In this document: positions 18,755 through 27,459 of the stretch, in pieces
Numbering within the stretch: the stretch's first letter is position 1
How the letters are laid out: each line of letters begins with the position of its first letter
Source of the DNA: Candidatus Krumholzibacteriia bacterium
Lineage (GTDB): Bacteria; Krumholzibacteriota; Krumholzibacteriia; Krumholzibacteriales; Krumholzibacteriaceae
Assembly (NCBI GenBank): GCA_025453655.1
Contig: JALOPX010000009.1
Span: 1-35,381 of the forward strand
Direction: 5' to 3'
Length of the DNA: 35,381 nt
Position numbers and translations under genes: made by a program
Notes under the pieces: generated by a model
The model's input: the letters and a program-made list of their open reading frames with translations, nothing else
Database searches by the model: none
Told to the model about the DNA's origin: nothing

Positions 18755-19882
18755 ATGGCCATCCAGTCGTCAATACAGGAACTGGGACTGTTCGATCTCT
18801 TTCAACTGCTGCACATGAACGGCAAAACGGGCAGGCTCATCATCACCGATACCGGGGGGAACAGGGAGGCGCAGGTTCTTTTTCAGTCCGGCTCGGTGTG
18901 CATGGCTTCCGTTCACGATCGTTCACCCAAAACCGTGGACATGCTCCTTGAGGAGTGGGGAGTGGTGGACCAGACGAGCATGCAGGTCGTGGCGCGGACG
19001 ATCGACAACCACAAGAACCTTCTGGATTGCCTCGTGGCCGCCGGGATCTCATCCAGGACGCACCTTGAAAGCTTTTTCTCGGCGCGGATACGCGAATGCG
19101 TCTACGGCGTGTTCAAGTGGGAATCGGGGGACTGCCGGTTCCTCGAGGAGGAGCTGGACTCCAGGCGCGAAGTGCTCGCGCTTCTTAATACCGAGAACCT
19201 CATAATGGAAGGCGCCCGCAGGATAGACGAATGGTCGAATATAATGAACAAGGTTCCGTCGAGGCATTCGGTCTTCCGGATATGCCTCGGCAACGAACAG
19301 GACCAGAAGCTCAATCTGAAGCCCAAGGAGTGGGAGATACTCTCGCTGATCGACGGCAACCGGTCGGTCCATGAAATCAACAACATCGTGGGCGAGGATC
19401 TTTTCACGACGAGCAAGCTGATCTACGGCCTTGTCGTGATGGGGGTGATAGAGCTGGCGGTCGACGAGACCAATGCCGAAATTCCCGCGAACAACGAGGA
19501 ACGCATCGACGAGCTGGTACGCAAGGGGAGAAACTATTACAGCCATCTCAACCTCGAGAAGGCGGCCGCGGAATTCGAAAAGGCGCTGCAGGTCGATCCC
19601 GAATGTTTCGAGGCCATGAGGATGCTCGGGGAGATCTACTACAAGCTCGACAGGCTCAGCGAGGCGGCCGTTTATCTTCGCAAGGCGAGAACACAGCGTC
19701 CGCAGAATCAGAAAACGATGTTCATAAAGGGGTATCTGCACGCAAGGCTAGGAGAGGTGGAGATGGCGATAAAGGAGTGGGAGGAGCTCAGGGAAAAGGC
19801 CAGGAACCCCAAAATCATAGACCTTGTGAAACACCGGATCGGCGTCGCCAGGGAATGGGAGAAGGTCCTCCAGGAGTACTAG
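18755..19882 (+). CDS. DUF4388 (PATAN-like) plus TPR protein
   Basis: N-terminal IQELGLFDLFQLLHMNGKTGRLIIT...VLFQSGSVCMASV typical of DUF4388; C-terminal TPR region. Confidence 0.8.
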   Translation: MAIQSSIQELGLFDLFQLLHMNGKTGRLIITDTGGNREAQVLFQSGSVCMASVHDRSPKTVDMLLEEWGVVDQTSMQVVARTIDNHKNLLDCLVAAGISSRTHLESFFSARIRECVYGVFKWESGDCRFLEEELDSRREVLALLNTENLIMEGARRIDEWSNIMNKVPSRHSVFRICLGNEQDQKLNLKPKEWEILSLIDGNRSVHEINNIVGEDLFTTSKLIYGLVVMGVIELAVDETNAEIPANNEERIDELVRKGRNYYSHLNLEKAAAEFEKALQVDPECFEAMRMLGEIYYKLDRLSEAAVYLRKARTQRPQNQKTMFIKGYLHARLGEVEMAIKEWEELREKARNPKIIDLVKHRIGVAREWEKVLQEY

Positions 19883-19905
19883 AGCCCCGTTCCCGGCCCC
19901 GCGAA

Positions 19906-19926
19906 GCGGCTCGGGGAAAGAGCCGC
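19906..19926. terminator. Stem-loop after the chemosensory cluster
   Basis: GCGGCTC-GGGGAAA-GAGCCGC stem-loop 24 nt after the last stop; no T-run. Confidence 0.35.
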
Positions 19927-20045
19927 CCGCCGGGGGATATTCTTCCGGACCGTTAAAACTATCCTTTAAATCGAACCTTCGCGCGTGGTAGTATCCCGTC
20001 TCGCCGATCTTTGCCTGTTCGGCGTTTTGACAAAGGACGCGGTAC

Positions 20046-20924
20046 ATGGGAGAAATTTACGCCCTGACAACAGCCGTCATCTGGTCTTTCGCGGTGATCC
20101 TTTTCAAAAGGTCGGGCGAGAGGATTCCTCCGTTCGCCCTGAATTTTTTCAGGGTCGGCCTCGCTTCGCTATTCTTCGCCGCCACGCTGCTCGTGATGAG
20201 GGAGCCGATCCTGGGGGTGGCGCCCCTGGGGGATTACCTGATCCTTATAGCGAGCGGAGTGATCGCGATAGGGATATCGGACACCCTTTTCCACAAATGC
20301 CTGAACATGGTCGGGGCCGGAATAAACGCCATCGTCGACTGCCTCTATTCCCCCATGATCATCTACTTCGCCTACATCCTCCTCGGCGAGAGGCTGAGTT
20401 TCTGGCACTACATCGGGATGGTGACGATCCTCGCCGGAGTTCTCCTTACGACCAGGGTCGAGCCGCCCGGGGGCAGCTCGAGAAAACGGCTGGTGGCGGG
20501 GATATTCTGGGGAGTCTGCTCGATGGTGACCCTGGGGTTCGGGATCGTCATCGCAAAACCGGTCCTCGACAGGTCTCCGGTCATATGGGCCACGGCGGTC
20601 AGGCAGATCGGCTGTTTCCTGGCGATGGTGCCGGTTGCCCTCCTTTCGCCGAAGAGAGGCGAGATCTTCGCGACATTCCTGCCGCAGAGGCACTGGAAGT
20701 TCATGATTCCCGGGACCTTTCTCGGATCGTATCTCGCCCTCATATTCTGGATAGCCGGGATGAAATACACACAGGCGGGCATTGCCGCCATCCTGAACCA
20801 GACCAGCTCGATACATATACTGATTTTCGCGTCGCTCTTCCTGAAGGAGCCGTTCACCAGATTCAAGCTCGCCGCCGCGATTCTCGCCATCGGCGGCGTG
20901 TTGATGGTGACCATCGGGACGTAA
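20046..20924 (+). CDS. EamA/DMT-superfamily transporter
   Basis: 292 aa with about 10 hydrophobic segments; duplicated EamA-like halves. Confidence 0.88.
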   Translation: MGEIYALTTAVIWSFAVILFKRSGERIPPFALNFFRVGLASLFFAATLLVMREPILGVAPLGDYLILIASGVIAIGISDTLFHKCLNMVGAGINAIVDCLYSPMIIYFAYILLGERLSFWHYIGMVTILAGVLLTTRVEPPGGSSRKRLVAGIFWGVCSMVTLGFGIVIAKPVLDRSPVIWATAVRQIGCFLAMVPVALLSPKRGEIFATFLPQRHWKFMIPGTFLGSYLALIFWIAGMKYTQAGIAAILNQTSSIHILIFASLFLKEPFTRFKLAAAILAIGGVLMVTIGT

Positions 20925-20925
20925 A

Positions 20926-20949
20926 AAGGGCGCGCCGGCGCGCGCCCTT
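20926..20949 (-). terminator. Intrinsic terminator for the minus-strand protease gene (possibly also serving the convergent + gene)
   Basis: AAGGGCGCGC-CGGC-GCGCGCCCTT perfect 10-bp stem; on the minus strand it is followed by TTTTTAC, on the + strand there is no T-run. Confidence 0.75.
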
Positions 20950-20980
20950 AATGGCGATGGCGGGAGAGTCCGCGCCCTGA

Positions 20981-23900
20981 CTATCTCAGATATACGATCT
21001 TCCTCGTCTGCCTGTAATCGCCCGCGACGAGTCTCATGAAGTAGACGCCCGAGGCGACCCCCCGCGAGGAGTCGTCCTTCCCGTTCCATACGCTCACGTG
21101 GCTCCCGGTATCCATCTTCCCGCTCTCCAGCGTCCTCACGAGCCTTCCCGCCGTGTCGTATATCTTGAGGCTCACCCGCGCCGGCGCGGCTATCGACCAG
21201 GCGATGGTCGTCGTGCCGTTGAACGGGTTCGGATAGTTCTGGCTCAGTTCGTTCAAGAGGGTCGGGATGTCGGGCGAATCGGTCGTGTTCTCCTCGATGC
21301 AGGCGCCGCCGACGTTGGAATACCCGCCCGCGTACCCCGAGTCGTCGACGATGTTGACGCGGTAGTAGCGGCATCCCGACACGGGGCTGTGCTCGAACCC
21401 CTCGGCCGACGCCTCCACAGTCCCGATGAAGTTCGCGATGTCGGGGACGAAACCCTCGGTCGTGTCCGAGTATATCGCGTAGTAATCGAACCCGCCGGGT
21501 ATCCTCGCCTCCCATGAGAGCCCGAGGGTCGTGTCGTTCAGCGCAGCAACGGAAAGGCCCTGGACGTACGACGGAGCGAAGGTCCGGGCAAGGGGCCCGC
21601 CGAAGGCCCCGACGTCGGACCTCGAGCCGTCAGTGTCGGGGATCGCAGGATCCCCCCTGTCGATCCCGCCCGAATGAACGCCGAGCTGGTAATTGAAAGT
21701 TCCAGGGTTTGAGTACCGCGGATCCCTGCTGAAGTTCGTCGAGTCCGCTACAATGGTGACGATGTCGACCGGGAGGTTCCCGAAGCAATCGTTGAACCGG
21801 AACTCGATATTGTTCGCGGTTGTTGCGTGGAAGCCGCTCGGCGAGCCGCCCGTTATCATATTGTTCCTGACGCCGCAGGAGACCGCGCCCGACATGAAGA
21901 CGTTCCCGCCCGCGTAGAGGCTGCTGTTTCGGTCGATCGTGTTGTTCGCCCATCCGCCCCACGAGCTGTCGGCGTAAATCCCCCCTGCCACCGTCCCCGC
22001 TTCGTTCAGCGCCACGACCGAGTTCCCGAGGTCGAAGGCGGCGGCCCTGTGATATATCCCGCCGCCCATGGAGGCCGCGTAGTTGCCTTCAAGGACAGTG
22101 TTGCCGATCGACAGGGAGGAACGCTCGCTGTAAATGCCCCCGCCGTTTGTGAGGCATTCGTTCGAGAGTATCGAATCGCCGTCGGTGGAAAGCGGAGAGA
22201 ATTTCGCGTAAACGCCGCCGCCGTCCCTGTACCCCGAAGAGCCGTTTATCACGTTCCCGGACATCGTGACGGTCGAATGGAGGGCGTAGATCCCCCCGCC
22301 GTTCCTCGTGCCGGCATATTCGAGGTGCGGGACCGACCCCGATATCGTGTTGCCCGAAACAGTCGCGCCGGCCTGGTAAAGGTAGATGCCCCCGCCGCTC
22401 TGGGCGCGGCACCCCGATATCGTGTTGCCCGATATCGTCACGTTGCCGTTATAGCAGGCGATCGCGCCGCCCGCGCTGAAAGCGCCGACGCTCGTGTACC
22501 CGCAGTTGTCGAATACGTTGTTCTTGATGATGGCCGGGGCGTTGTAGGTGAAAACGCCTCCGCCGTAGACCCCGCTCGCCGGGATCGCGGCCGCCGTGCC
22601 CGTCCCGTTCCGGATCGTGAAACCTTCTATCCCCGGCGTTCCCGATCCGATCGTGACGAACGAAACCACGCTTCCGTTGTGCGATATGACCGACGGCCAG
22701 GTTTGGGGATCCCTCGCGGTGAACGAGGCGTTCCATCCTCCCAGAAGGTAAATCGATTTTACGATCCCCACCGATTCGTAATATGTTCCCTCGCTCACCA
22801 TGATGGAATCGCCCGCGGCTGCCGCGCCCACCGCGTCCTGGATCGTCAGGGCGGCCCAGGCGGGGGTCGTGTAGGGATGGATGTTCCCGCCCGCGGGGGA
22901 GACGTAGCGGTACGGTTTCCCTGCTATGGTGAAATCGCCGTCGCTCGTGTCGTACCCGCCGACCTCGCCCTCGTACCAGGCGATCACCTTGATCCTCGCC
23001 GTAGTGACCGGCAGGTCTTCGACGTTCCATGTAAAGGAGCTCGCCGCGCCCGAAAGGCCCGAGGCGATCGTGTAATCGTAATTGCTCCCGCCGTCGATGC
23101 TGAGAAGAACGCTGATCGAGTCGGGCACGACGCGGCTCGTGGTCCAGAGAATGTCGTAATCCCCGCCGACCTCGAGCTCCTCCCCGCCGTTCGGGGCGTC
23201 GACGTGGACGTAGACGGTTCCGGGGATATACGTTATCTGCCTCGTTCCGGATCCGATTCCGTTGTTACCGTATTTGATGTAGCCGAAACCGTCCTGTCCC
23301 CAGTCCTCGCCCCAGCTGTTCTTTATTATCCAGGCCCCTTCCCCCCCGCACTGATTGTCGTCCCATCCCACGATGAGGACGGCATGATACCCCACAACCT
23401 CGTCCTCCCAGCTGAAGCAGCCCGACAGGTAATCGTAGAACCTGTCGACGATGGTCAGGGTCGTGTAGACGGGCCCGGAGAGCAGGGCCTCCTTGATCGA
23501 GTTGACGTTGTTCGTAACTCCGGTATGGCTGGCGATCCAGGCAACGGGTTCGCAATTCCCCTGGGTGCAGGGAAGATCGTCGCGCCCCTCATAGGGGATG
23601 CACGATTCGAGCACCTGCCCGTAATTCATCATTATATAATAGGCCGAGTAGCTGGTCCCGCCGCCGCACCCGTCGTCGTAGGGATTGCAGTAAAGGGTCT
23701 GCGCCTCGGAAAGGTCCTCGATCCTGTCGTCATATATCCTTATATGCGACTCGAGCTGACCGACCGCCGCGAATGCCCAGCATGAGCCGCAGCTTCCCTG
23801 GTTTCTGGCGGGGGTCGTCCCGCCGAGCAGGCGCCAGTCGAAAACGGGATCATATGTCGCCCCTTCCGGAGCCTCGATCATCGGACGCCCGCTGTCGACT

Positions 23901-24142
23901 CCGGGCGGCATCGGGATCACCCCGCAGAGCGCCCGTTTCTCCGCCGCCGAGAGTTTCGACACGGAGGTGGTTCCCGCCGTCCAGTGCAGCCCCTTCTCCT
24001 GAATCTCCCTGTTGATCCTCTCTATTCGAAGGCTTTCCGCCTCATCCGGGGTCTCGGTCGGGGTCGACACGGGGCCGAGGGAGACGATCAGCACCATCGC
24101 TGAAACGGATATGAAAAAACGAAGCGCGGCTCTTATTCCCAT
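20981..24142 (-). CDS. Secreted papain-family (C1A) cysteine protease with beta-helix repeats and C-terminal T9SS/FlgD-like sorting domain
   Basis: Signal peptide MGIRAALRFFISVSAMVLIVSLG; RNQGSCGSCWAFAAVGQLE; GYHAVLIVGW; IKNSWGEDWG; repeated GGGIY...SGNTISG units; C-terminal LSQNYPNPFNGTTTIAWSI...LKIYDTAGRLVRTL...GVASGVYFMRL. Start chosen downstream of the promoter with RBS AAGGAG. Confidence 0.88.
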   Translation of the reverse strand: MGIRAALRFFISVSAMVLIVSLGPVSTPTETPDEAESLRIERINREIQEKGLHWTAGTTSVSKLSAAEKRALCGVIPMPPGVDSGRPMIEAPEGATYDPVFDWRLLGGTTPARNQGSCGSCWAFAAVGQLESHIRIYDDRIEDLSEAQTLYCNPYDDGCGGGTSYSAYYIMMNYGQVLESCIPYEGRDDLPCTQGNCEPVAWIASHTGVTNNVNSIKEALLSGPVYTTLTIVDRFYDYLSGCFSWEDEVVGYHAVLIVGWDDNQCGGEGAWIIKNSWGEDWGQDGFGYIKYGNNGIGSGTRQITYIPGTVYVHVDAPNGGEELEVGGDYDILWTTSRVVPDSISVLLSIDGGSNYDYTIASGLSGAASSFTWNVEDLPVTTARIKVIAWYEGEVGGYDTSDGDFTIAGKPYRYVSPAGGNIHPYTTPAWAALTIQDAVGAAAAGDSIMVSEGTYYESVGIVKSIYLLGGWNASFTARDPQTWPSVISHNGSVVSFVTIGSGTPGIEGFTIRNGTGTAAAIPASGVYGGGVFTYNAPAIIKNNVFDNCGYTSVGAFSAGGAIACYNGNVTISGNTISGCRAQSGGGIYLYQAGATVSGNTISGSVPHLEYAGTRNGGGIYALHSTVTMSGNVINGSSGYRDGGGVYAKFSPLSTDGDSILSNECLTNGGGIYSERSSLSIGNTVLEGNYAASMGGGIYHRAAAFDLGNSVVALNEAGTVAGGIYADSSWGGWANNTIDRNSSLYAGGNVFMSGAVSCGVRNNMITGGSPSGFHATTANNIEFRFNDCFGNLPVDIVTIVADSTNFSRDPRYSNPGTFNYQLGVHSGGIDRGDPAIPDTDGSRSDVGAFGGPLARTFAPSYVQGLSVAALNDTTLGLSWEARIPGGFDYYAIYSDTTEGFVPDIANFIGTVEASAEGFEHSPVSGCRYYRVNIVDDSGYAGGYSNVGGACIEENTTDSPDIPTLLNELSQNYPNPFNGTTTIAWSIAAPARVSLKIYDTAGRLVRTLESGKMDTGSHVSVWNGKDDSSRGVASGVYFMRLVAGDYRQTRKIVYLR

Positions 24143-24175
24143 GCGTGAGACTCTCCTTGTAAGTGCGTTCCCGTG

Positions 24176-24204
24176 ATTATACCACACCCGCCACATTATG
24201 GCAA
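24176..24204 (-). promoter_or_regulatory. Sigma70-type promoter of the protease gene
   Basis: On the minus strand TTGCCA, 17-nt spacer, TATAAT. Confidence 0.75.
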
Positions 24205-24390
24205 TGCTAAGAATATGACAGACAACAAGTTAATCACTTCATAAATTTCCGGCGATTCCCTGTCGTTCCCTGACGCTCCCCATCGCTCCCGAGCCGCGGG
24301 CCGCGCCGGGCCGCCCGGTGGAACTTTCCGGGGGAGGAAGGTTTTAAAATGACTCGTGGAAGATCGGGCGGGCAGCAGAGGCGTTTGCCC

Positions 24391-24419
24391 TTGATAGGAA
24401 ACGCCGGATCGTGTAACAT
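24391..24419 (+). promoter_or_regulatory. Sigma70-type promoter of the MoxR/Bat operon
   Basis: TTGATA (24391-24396), 17-nt spacer, TAACAT (24414-24419). Confidence 0.6.
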
Positions 24420-24467
24420 GCGCGTTTCAAGGGAGATAAAGGCTTATTTAAACGGGAGTATGGCGGA

Positions 24468-25457
24468 ATGTCTATCGACGTGAAAAAGATCGGGGAAAAG
24501 GTCGAGAGGGAAAGCGCCGTCCTGGCGAGGGTTCGTTCGGAGATAGGGAAGGTCATCATCGGACAGGAGTACATGATAGAGCGCCTGCTGGTGGGGCTGC
24601 TGTGCAACAACCATGTGCTTATAGAAGGGGTCCCGGGGCTGGCGAAGACGCTCGCCGTCACGACCCTGTCGAAAACGCTGGGCGCCTCGTTTCGGCGCAT
24701 TCAATTCACCCCCGACCTGCTGCCGGCGGACCTTGTCGGCACGCTGATCTACAACCCCCGTTCCGGCGAATTCACGACCAGAAGGGGCCCCCTCTTCGCG
24801 AACATCATCCTCGCCGACGAGATAAACAGGGCCCCGGCCAAGGTCCAGAGCGCCCTTCTCGAGGCGATGCAGGAACGGCAGGTCACGATCGGCGAGGAGA
24901 GCCACAAGCTGGACGATCCGTTCCTCGTGCTCGCCACCCAGAACCCGATCGAACATGAGGGGACGTATCCCCTCCCCGAGGCGCAGGTCGACAGGTTCAT
25001 GCTGAAACTCAAGGTGACCTATCCGAACAAGGCCGAGGAGAAGAAGATACTCGGCAGGATGGCCACCTCTTCGCCGAACCTCGCGGTCGAGACGGTGATA
25101 AGGCCCGAGGACATCTTCAGACTTCGCGAGCTGACAGACGAGATCTACATGGACGAAAAGGTCGAGGACTACATCATCGACATCGTCCAGGCTACGAGGG
25201 TGCCGGCCGAATACGGGCTCGACGTCGCCGGCCTGATCCAGTACGGCGCCTCCCCCAGGGCGACGATCTTCCTGGCGATGGCGTCGAAGGCCCACGCCCT
25301 TCTGCAGGGGCGCGGGTACGTCACCCCCCAGGACGTCAAGTCGATCGGGATGGACGTGCTTCGACACAGGGTGATCGTCACTTACGAGGCCGAGGCCGAG
25401 GAAAAGACATCCGAGGACGTGGTGGCCGCCATATTCGACAACGTGGCCGTGCCCTGA
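24468..25457 (+). CDS. MoxR-family AAA+ ATPase
   Basis: IEGVPGLAKT Walker A; RIQFTPDLLPADLVGT; ADEINRAPAKVQSALLEAMQE; ATQNPIEHEGTYPLPEAQVDRF. Confidence 0.95.
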   Translation: MSIDVKKIGEKVERESAVLARVRSEIGKVIIGQEYMIERLLVGLLCNNHVLIEGVPGLAKTLAVTTLSKTLGASFRRIQFTPDLLPADLVGTLIYNPRSGEFTTRRGPLFANIILADEINRAPAKVQSALLEAMQERQVTIGEESHKLDDPFLVLATQNPIEHEGTYPLPEAQVDRFMLKLKVTYPNKAEEKKILGRMATSSPNLAVETVIRPEDIFRLRELTDEIYMDEKVEDYIIDIVQATRVPAEYGLDVAGLIQYGASPRATIFLAMASKAHALLQGRGYVTPQDVKSIGMDVLRHRVIVTYEAEAEEKTSEDVVAAIFDNVAVP

Positions 25458-25486
25458 TCGCCGGGGTTCCCCCAGGCAGGCTGAAA

Positions 25487-26362
25487 ATGATTCCTGAAGA
25501 GCTTGTAAAGAAGATACGCATAATTCAGATAACGACGCGCAAGGTCGTCAACGACGTCCTGGCCGGCGAATACGGAAGCGTGTTCAGGGGCCGCGGGATG
25601 GAATTCGACGAGGTGCGCGAATACATGCCTGGCGACGAGATACGCTCGATCGACTGGAACGTGACGGCGAGGACCGGGACGCCCTACGTTAAAAGGTACG
25701 TCGAGGAAAGGGAGCTTACGGTGATCTTTCTCGTCGACCTCTCCGCGTCCGGGACCTTCGGCAGCGTCAGCAAGCTCAAGAACGAGGTCGCCGCGGAGCT
25801 CTGTTCGCTCCTCGCCTTCTCGGCGGTCAAGAACAACGACAAGGTCGGCCTGATCGTTTTCACGGACCAGGTCGAGATGTTCATCCCGCCGAAGAAGGGA
25901 ACGCGGCACGTCCTGCGGGTCATACGCGAGCTTCTCAATTTCAGGCCCAGGCAGGCGAAGACCGACATCGTCGGCGCCCTCGACTACCTCGGCAAGGTGA
26001 ACAAGAAACGCGCCGTGGTTTTCCTCGTCTCCGATTTCCAGGCGGAAGGGTTCGAGAAATCGATGAGGGTGATCGGAAGGCGGCACGACCTGGTGGCCGT
26101 CACGATAACCGATCCGAGGGAGGTGAGCCTCCCCGACGTCGGGCTGGTGGAGCTCGAGGACGCCGAAACGGGGGAGCTCGTGCTGATCGACACTTCGAGC
26201 GCGGGCGTGAGGAAGAATTACGAGAGGCTCGGCAGGGAGCAATCGGAGCATTTCAGGGAGCTGTTCGCCTCGATGGGCGTCGACCAGATCGACGTCCGGA
26301 CCGACAGGGACTACGTGCCGAGGCTGGTGCAGTTCTTCAGAACGAGGGAGAGAAGGTATTGA
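25487..26362 (+). CDS. DUF58 domain protein
   Basis: MEFDEVREYMPGDEIRSIDWNVTARTGTPYVKRYVEERELTVIFLVDLSAS. Confidence 0.93.
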   Translation: MIPEELVKKIRIIQITTRKVVNDVLAGEYGSVFRGRGMEFDEVREYMPGDEIRSIDWNVTARTGTPYVKRYVEERELTVIFLVDLSASGTFGSVSKLKNEVAAELCSLLAFSAVKNNDKVGLIVFTDQVEMFIPPKKGTRHVLRVIRELLNFRPRQAKTDIVGALDYLGKVNKKRAVVFLVSDFQAEGFEKSMRVIGRRHDLVAVTITDPREVSLPDVGLVELEDAETGELVLIDTSSAGVRKNYERLGREQSEHFRELFASMGVDQIDVRTDRDYVPRLVQFFRTRERRY

Positions 26363-26388
26363 CATGATATTACCGTGGGGGATCCGCC

Positions 26389-27447
26389 ATGGCCGACGAT
26401 CTTAAATTGAGCCTCGGCCCCGTAAGGCCGGAGAAACGGGGGGGCAAAGCCGTAATAGTGCTGCTGGCCGCGGTCGCGGTTCTCGCCGCCGCGAACCTGG
26501 CGCTTTCGATATTCGGCGGGCCTTCCACGAACGGGACGGGAGACGGCCTTTCCGCCGCGAAACTCGAGGAGCTGGCGCTGAAGCTCGAGGGTCGGCAGCT
26601 TCACGGCGCCGCGGCCGCTGCGTGGACCGATTACCTCGGCGCAGCCTCCCTTCCCCGGGCGGAGAGGGCCGCTATATGGTACAGGATCGGCAAACTTCGC
26701 CAGGACGGCGGCGATTTCGAAGGCGCGCTCGACGCCTACTACAGGAGCGAGGCGATCGAAGAGCTGAAGGAAACGGCTCCGGACATCGGGATGAGGGTCT
26801 CAGAATGCCTGGAGAGGCTGGGGAAATTCTCGGCGCTGAGAAGCGAGCTGGAAGGCAGGACCGCTGTGGACCGCGGCGCGGCCGGCAGCGGCGAAGTCCT
26901 GGCGGAGATAGGCGCGTGGAAGATAGACAGGCCCGAGCTTCACAGGATGATCGAGGCGGAAATCGGCGCCCAGCTTTCGTCGGTCGCAGGCTCGCTCGCC
27001 CCGGGGCGGCTCGCGGAAGAGAAGGACAAGCTTCTGGACGAGGCTCTCAAGAAGGGGGGCGAGGAGGAGTGGCTCGCGCGGTTCGTCGCGGAGGAGCTCC
27101 TCTATCGGATGGCGATGGACGGCAGGGTATACGATTCTCCGGAGTACAGGGAGCTCGCGAGAAACGTCGAGAGAAAGCTCCTTGTCCAGAAGGCGCTTGA
27201 TAAGGAATATGCCGCGAAGATAACTATAACGGAGGAGGAACTTCGCGCCTTTTATGAATCCGACAAGGCCAGGTTCGGCGAGGGCGGGGAGTCGAAGGAT
27301 TTCAGCGAAGTCTCCTCGCAGGTGTACGCCGCCCTCAGGGCGCGGAAGGAAGCCGAGGTGCAGTCGGCCCTCATCGAAGAGCTAAGGCAAAAGTACGACG
27401 CGGTGATCCACAGGTCCGCCGGGCAGGCGGGCGGAGGACGCGATTAA
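26389..27447 (+). CDS. Membrane-anchored TPR / SurA-PpiC-like protein lacking an obvious parvulin domain
   Basis: 352 aa; N-terminal TM segment; TPR-like segment; SurA_N-like VLAEIGAWKIDRPELHRMIEAEI; ITEEELRAFYESDKARF; C-terminal FSEVSSQVYAALRARKEAEVQSALIEELRQKYDAVIH. Confidence 0.6.
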   Translation: MADDLKLSLGPVRPEKRGGKAVIVLLAAVAVLAAANLALSIFGGPSTNGTGDGLSAAKLEELALKLEGRQLHGAAAAAWTDYLGAASLPRAERAAIWYRIGKLRQDGGDFEGALDAYYRSEAIEELKETAPDIGMRVSECLERLGKFSALRSELEGRTAVDRGAAGSGEVLAEIGAWKIDRPELHRMIEAEIGAQLSSVAGSLAPGRLAEEKDKLLDEALKKGGEEEWLARFVAEELLYRMAMDGRVYDSPEYRELARNVERKLLVQKALDKEYAAKITITEEELRAFYESDKARFGEGGESKDFSEVSSQVYAALRARKEAEVQSALIEELRQKYDAVIHRSAGQAGGGRD

Positions 27448-27459
27448 CGGTATTTCGTC

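Noticed and set aside
20169-21515. 448-aa minus-strand ORF spanning the transporter and protease genes
   Set aside because: Crosses a terminator and two convergent genes in another frame; R/E/G-rich composition typical of a shadow ORF.
21600-22920. Repeated short motifs in the protease gene considered as a CRISPR or DNA-level repeat array
   Set aside because: The repeats are at protein level (beta-helix GGGIY/SGNTISG) with diverged nucleotides and irregular spacing; no spacers or cas genes.
21827-23785. 652-aa plus-strand ORF antisense to the protease gene
   Set aside because: No recognisable domain, R/V/A/D-rich composition, opposite a gene with clear papain and sorting-domain motifs.
24143-24196. 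N-terminal extension of the protease ORF to 24196
   Set aside because: It would start upstream of the -10 TATAAT; the start at 24142 has an RBS and signal peptide.
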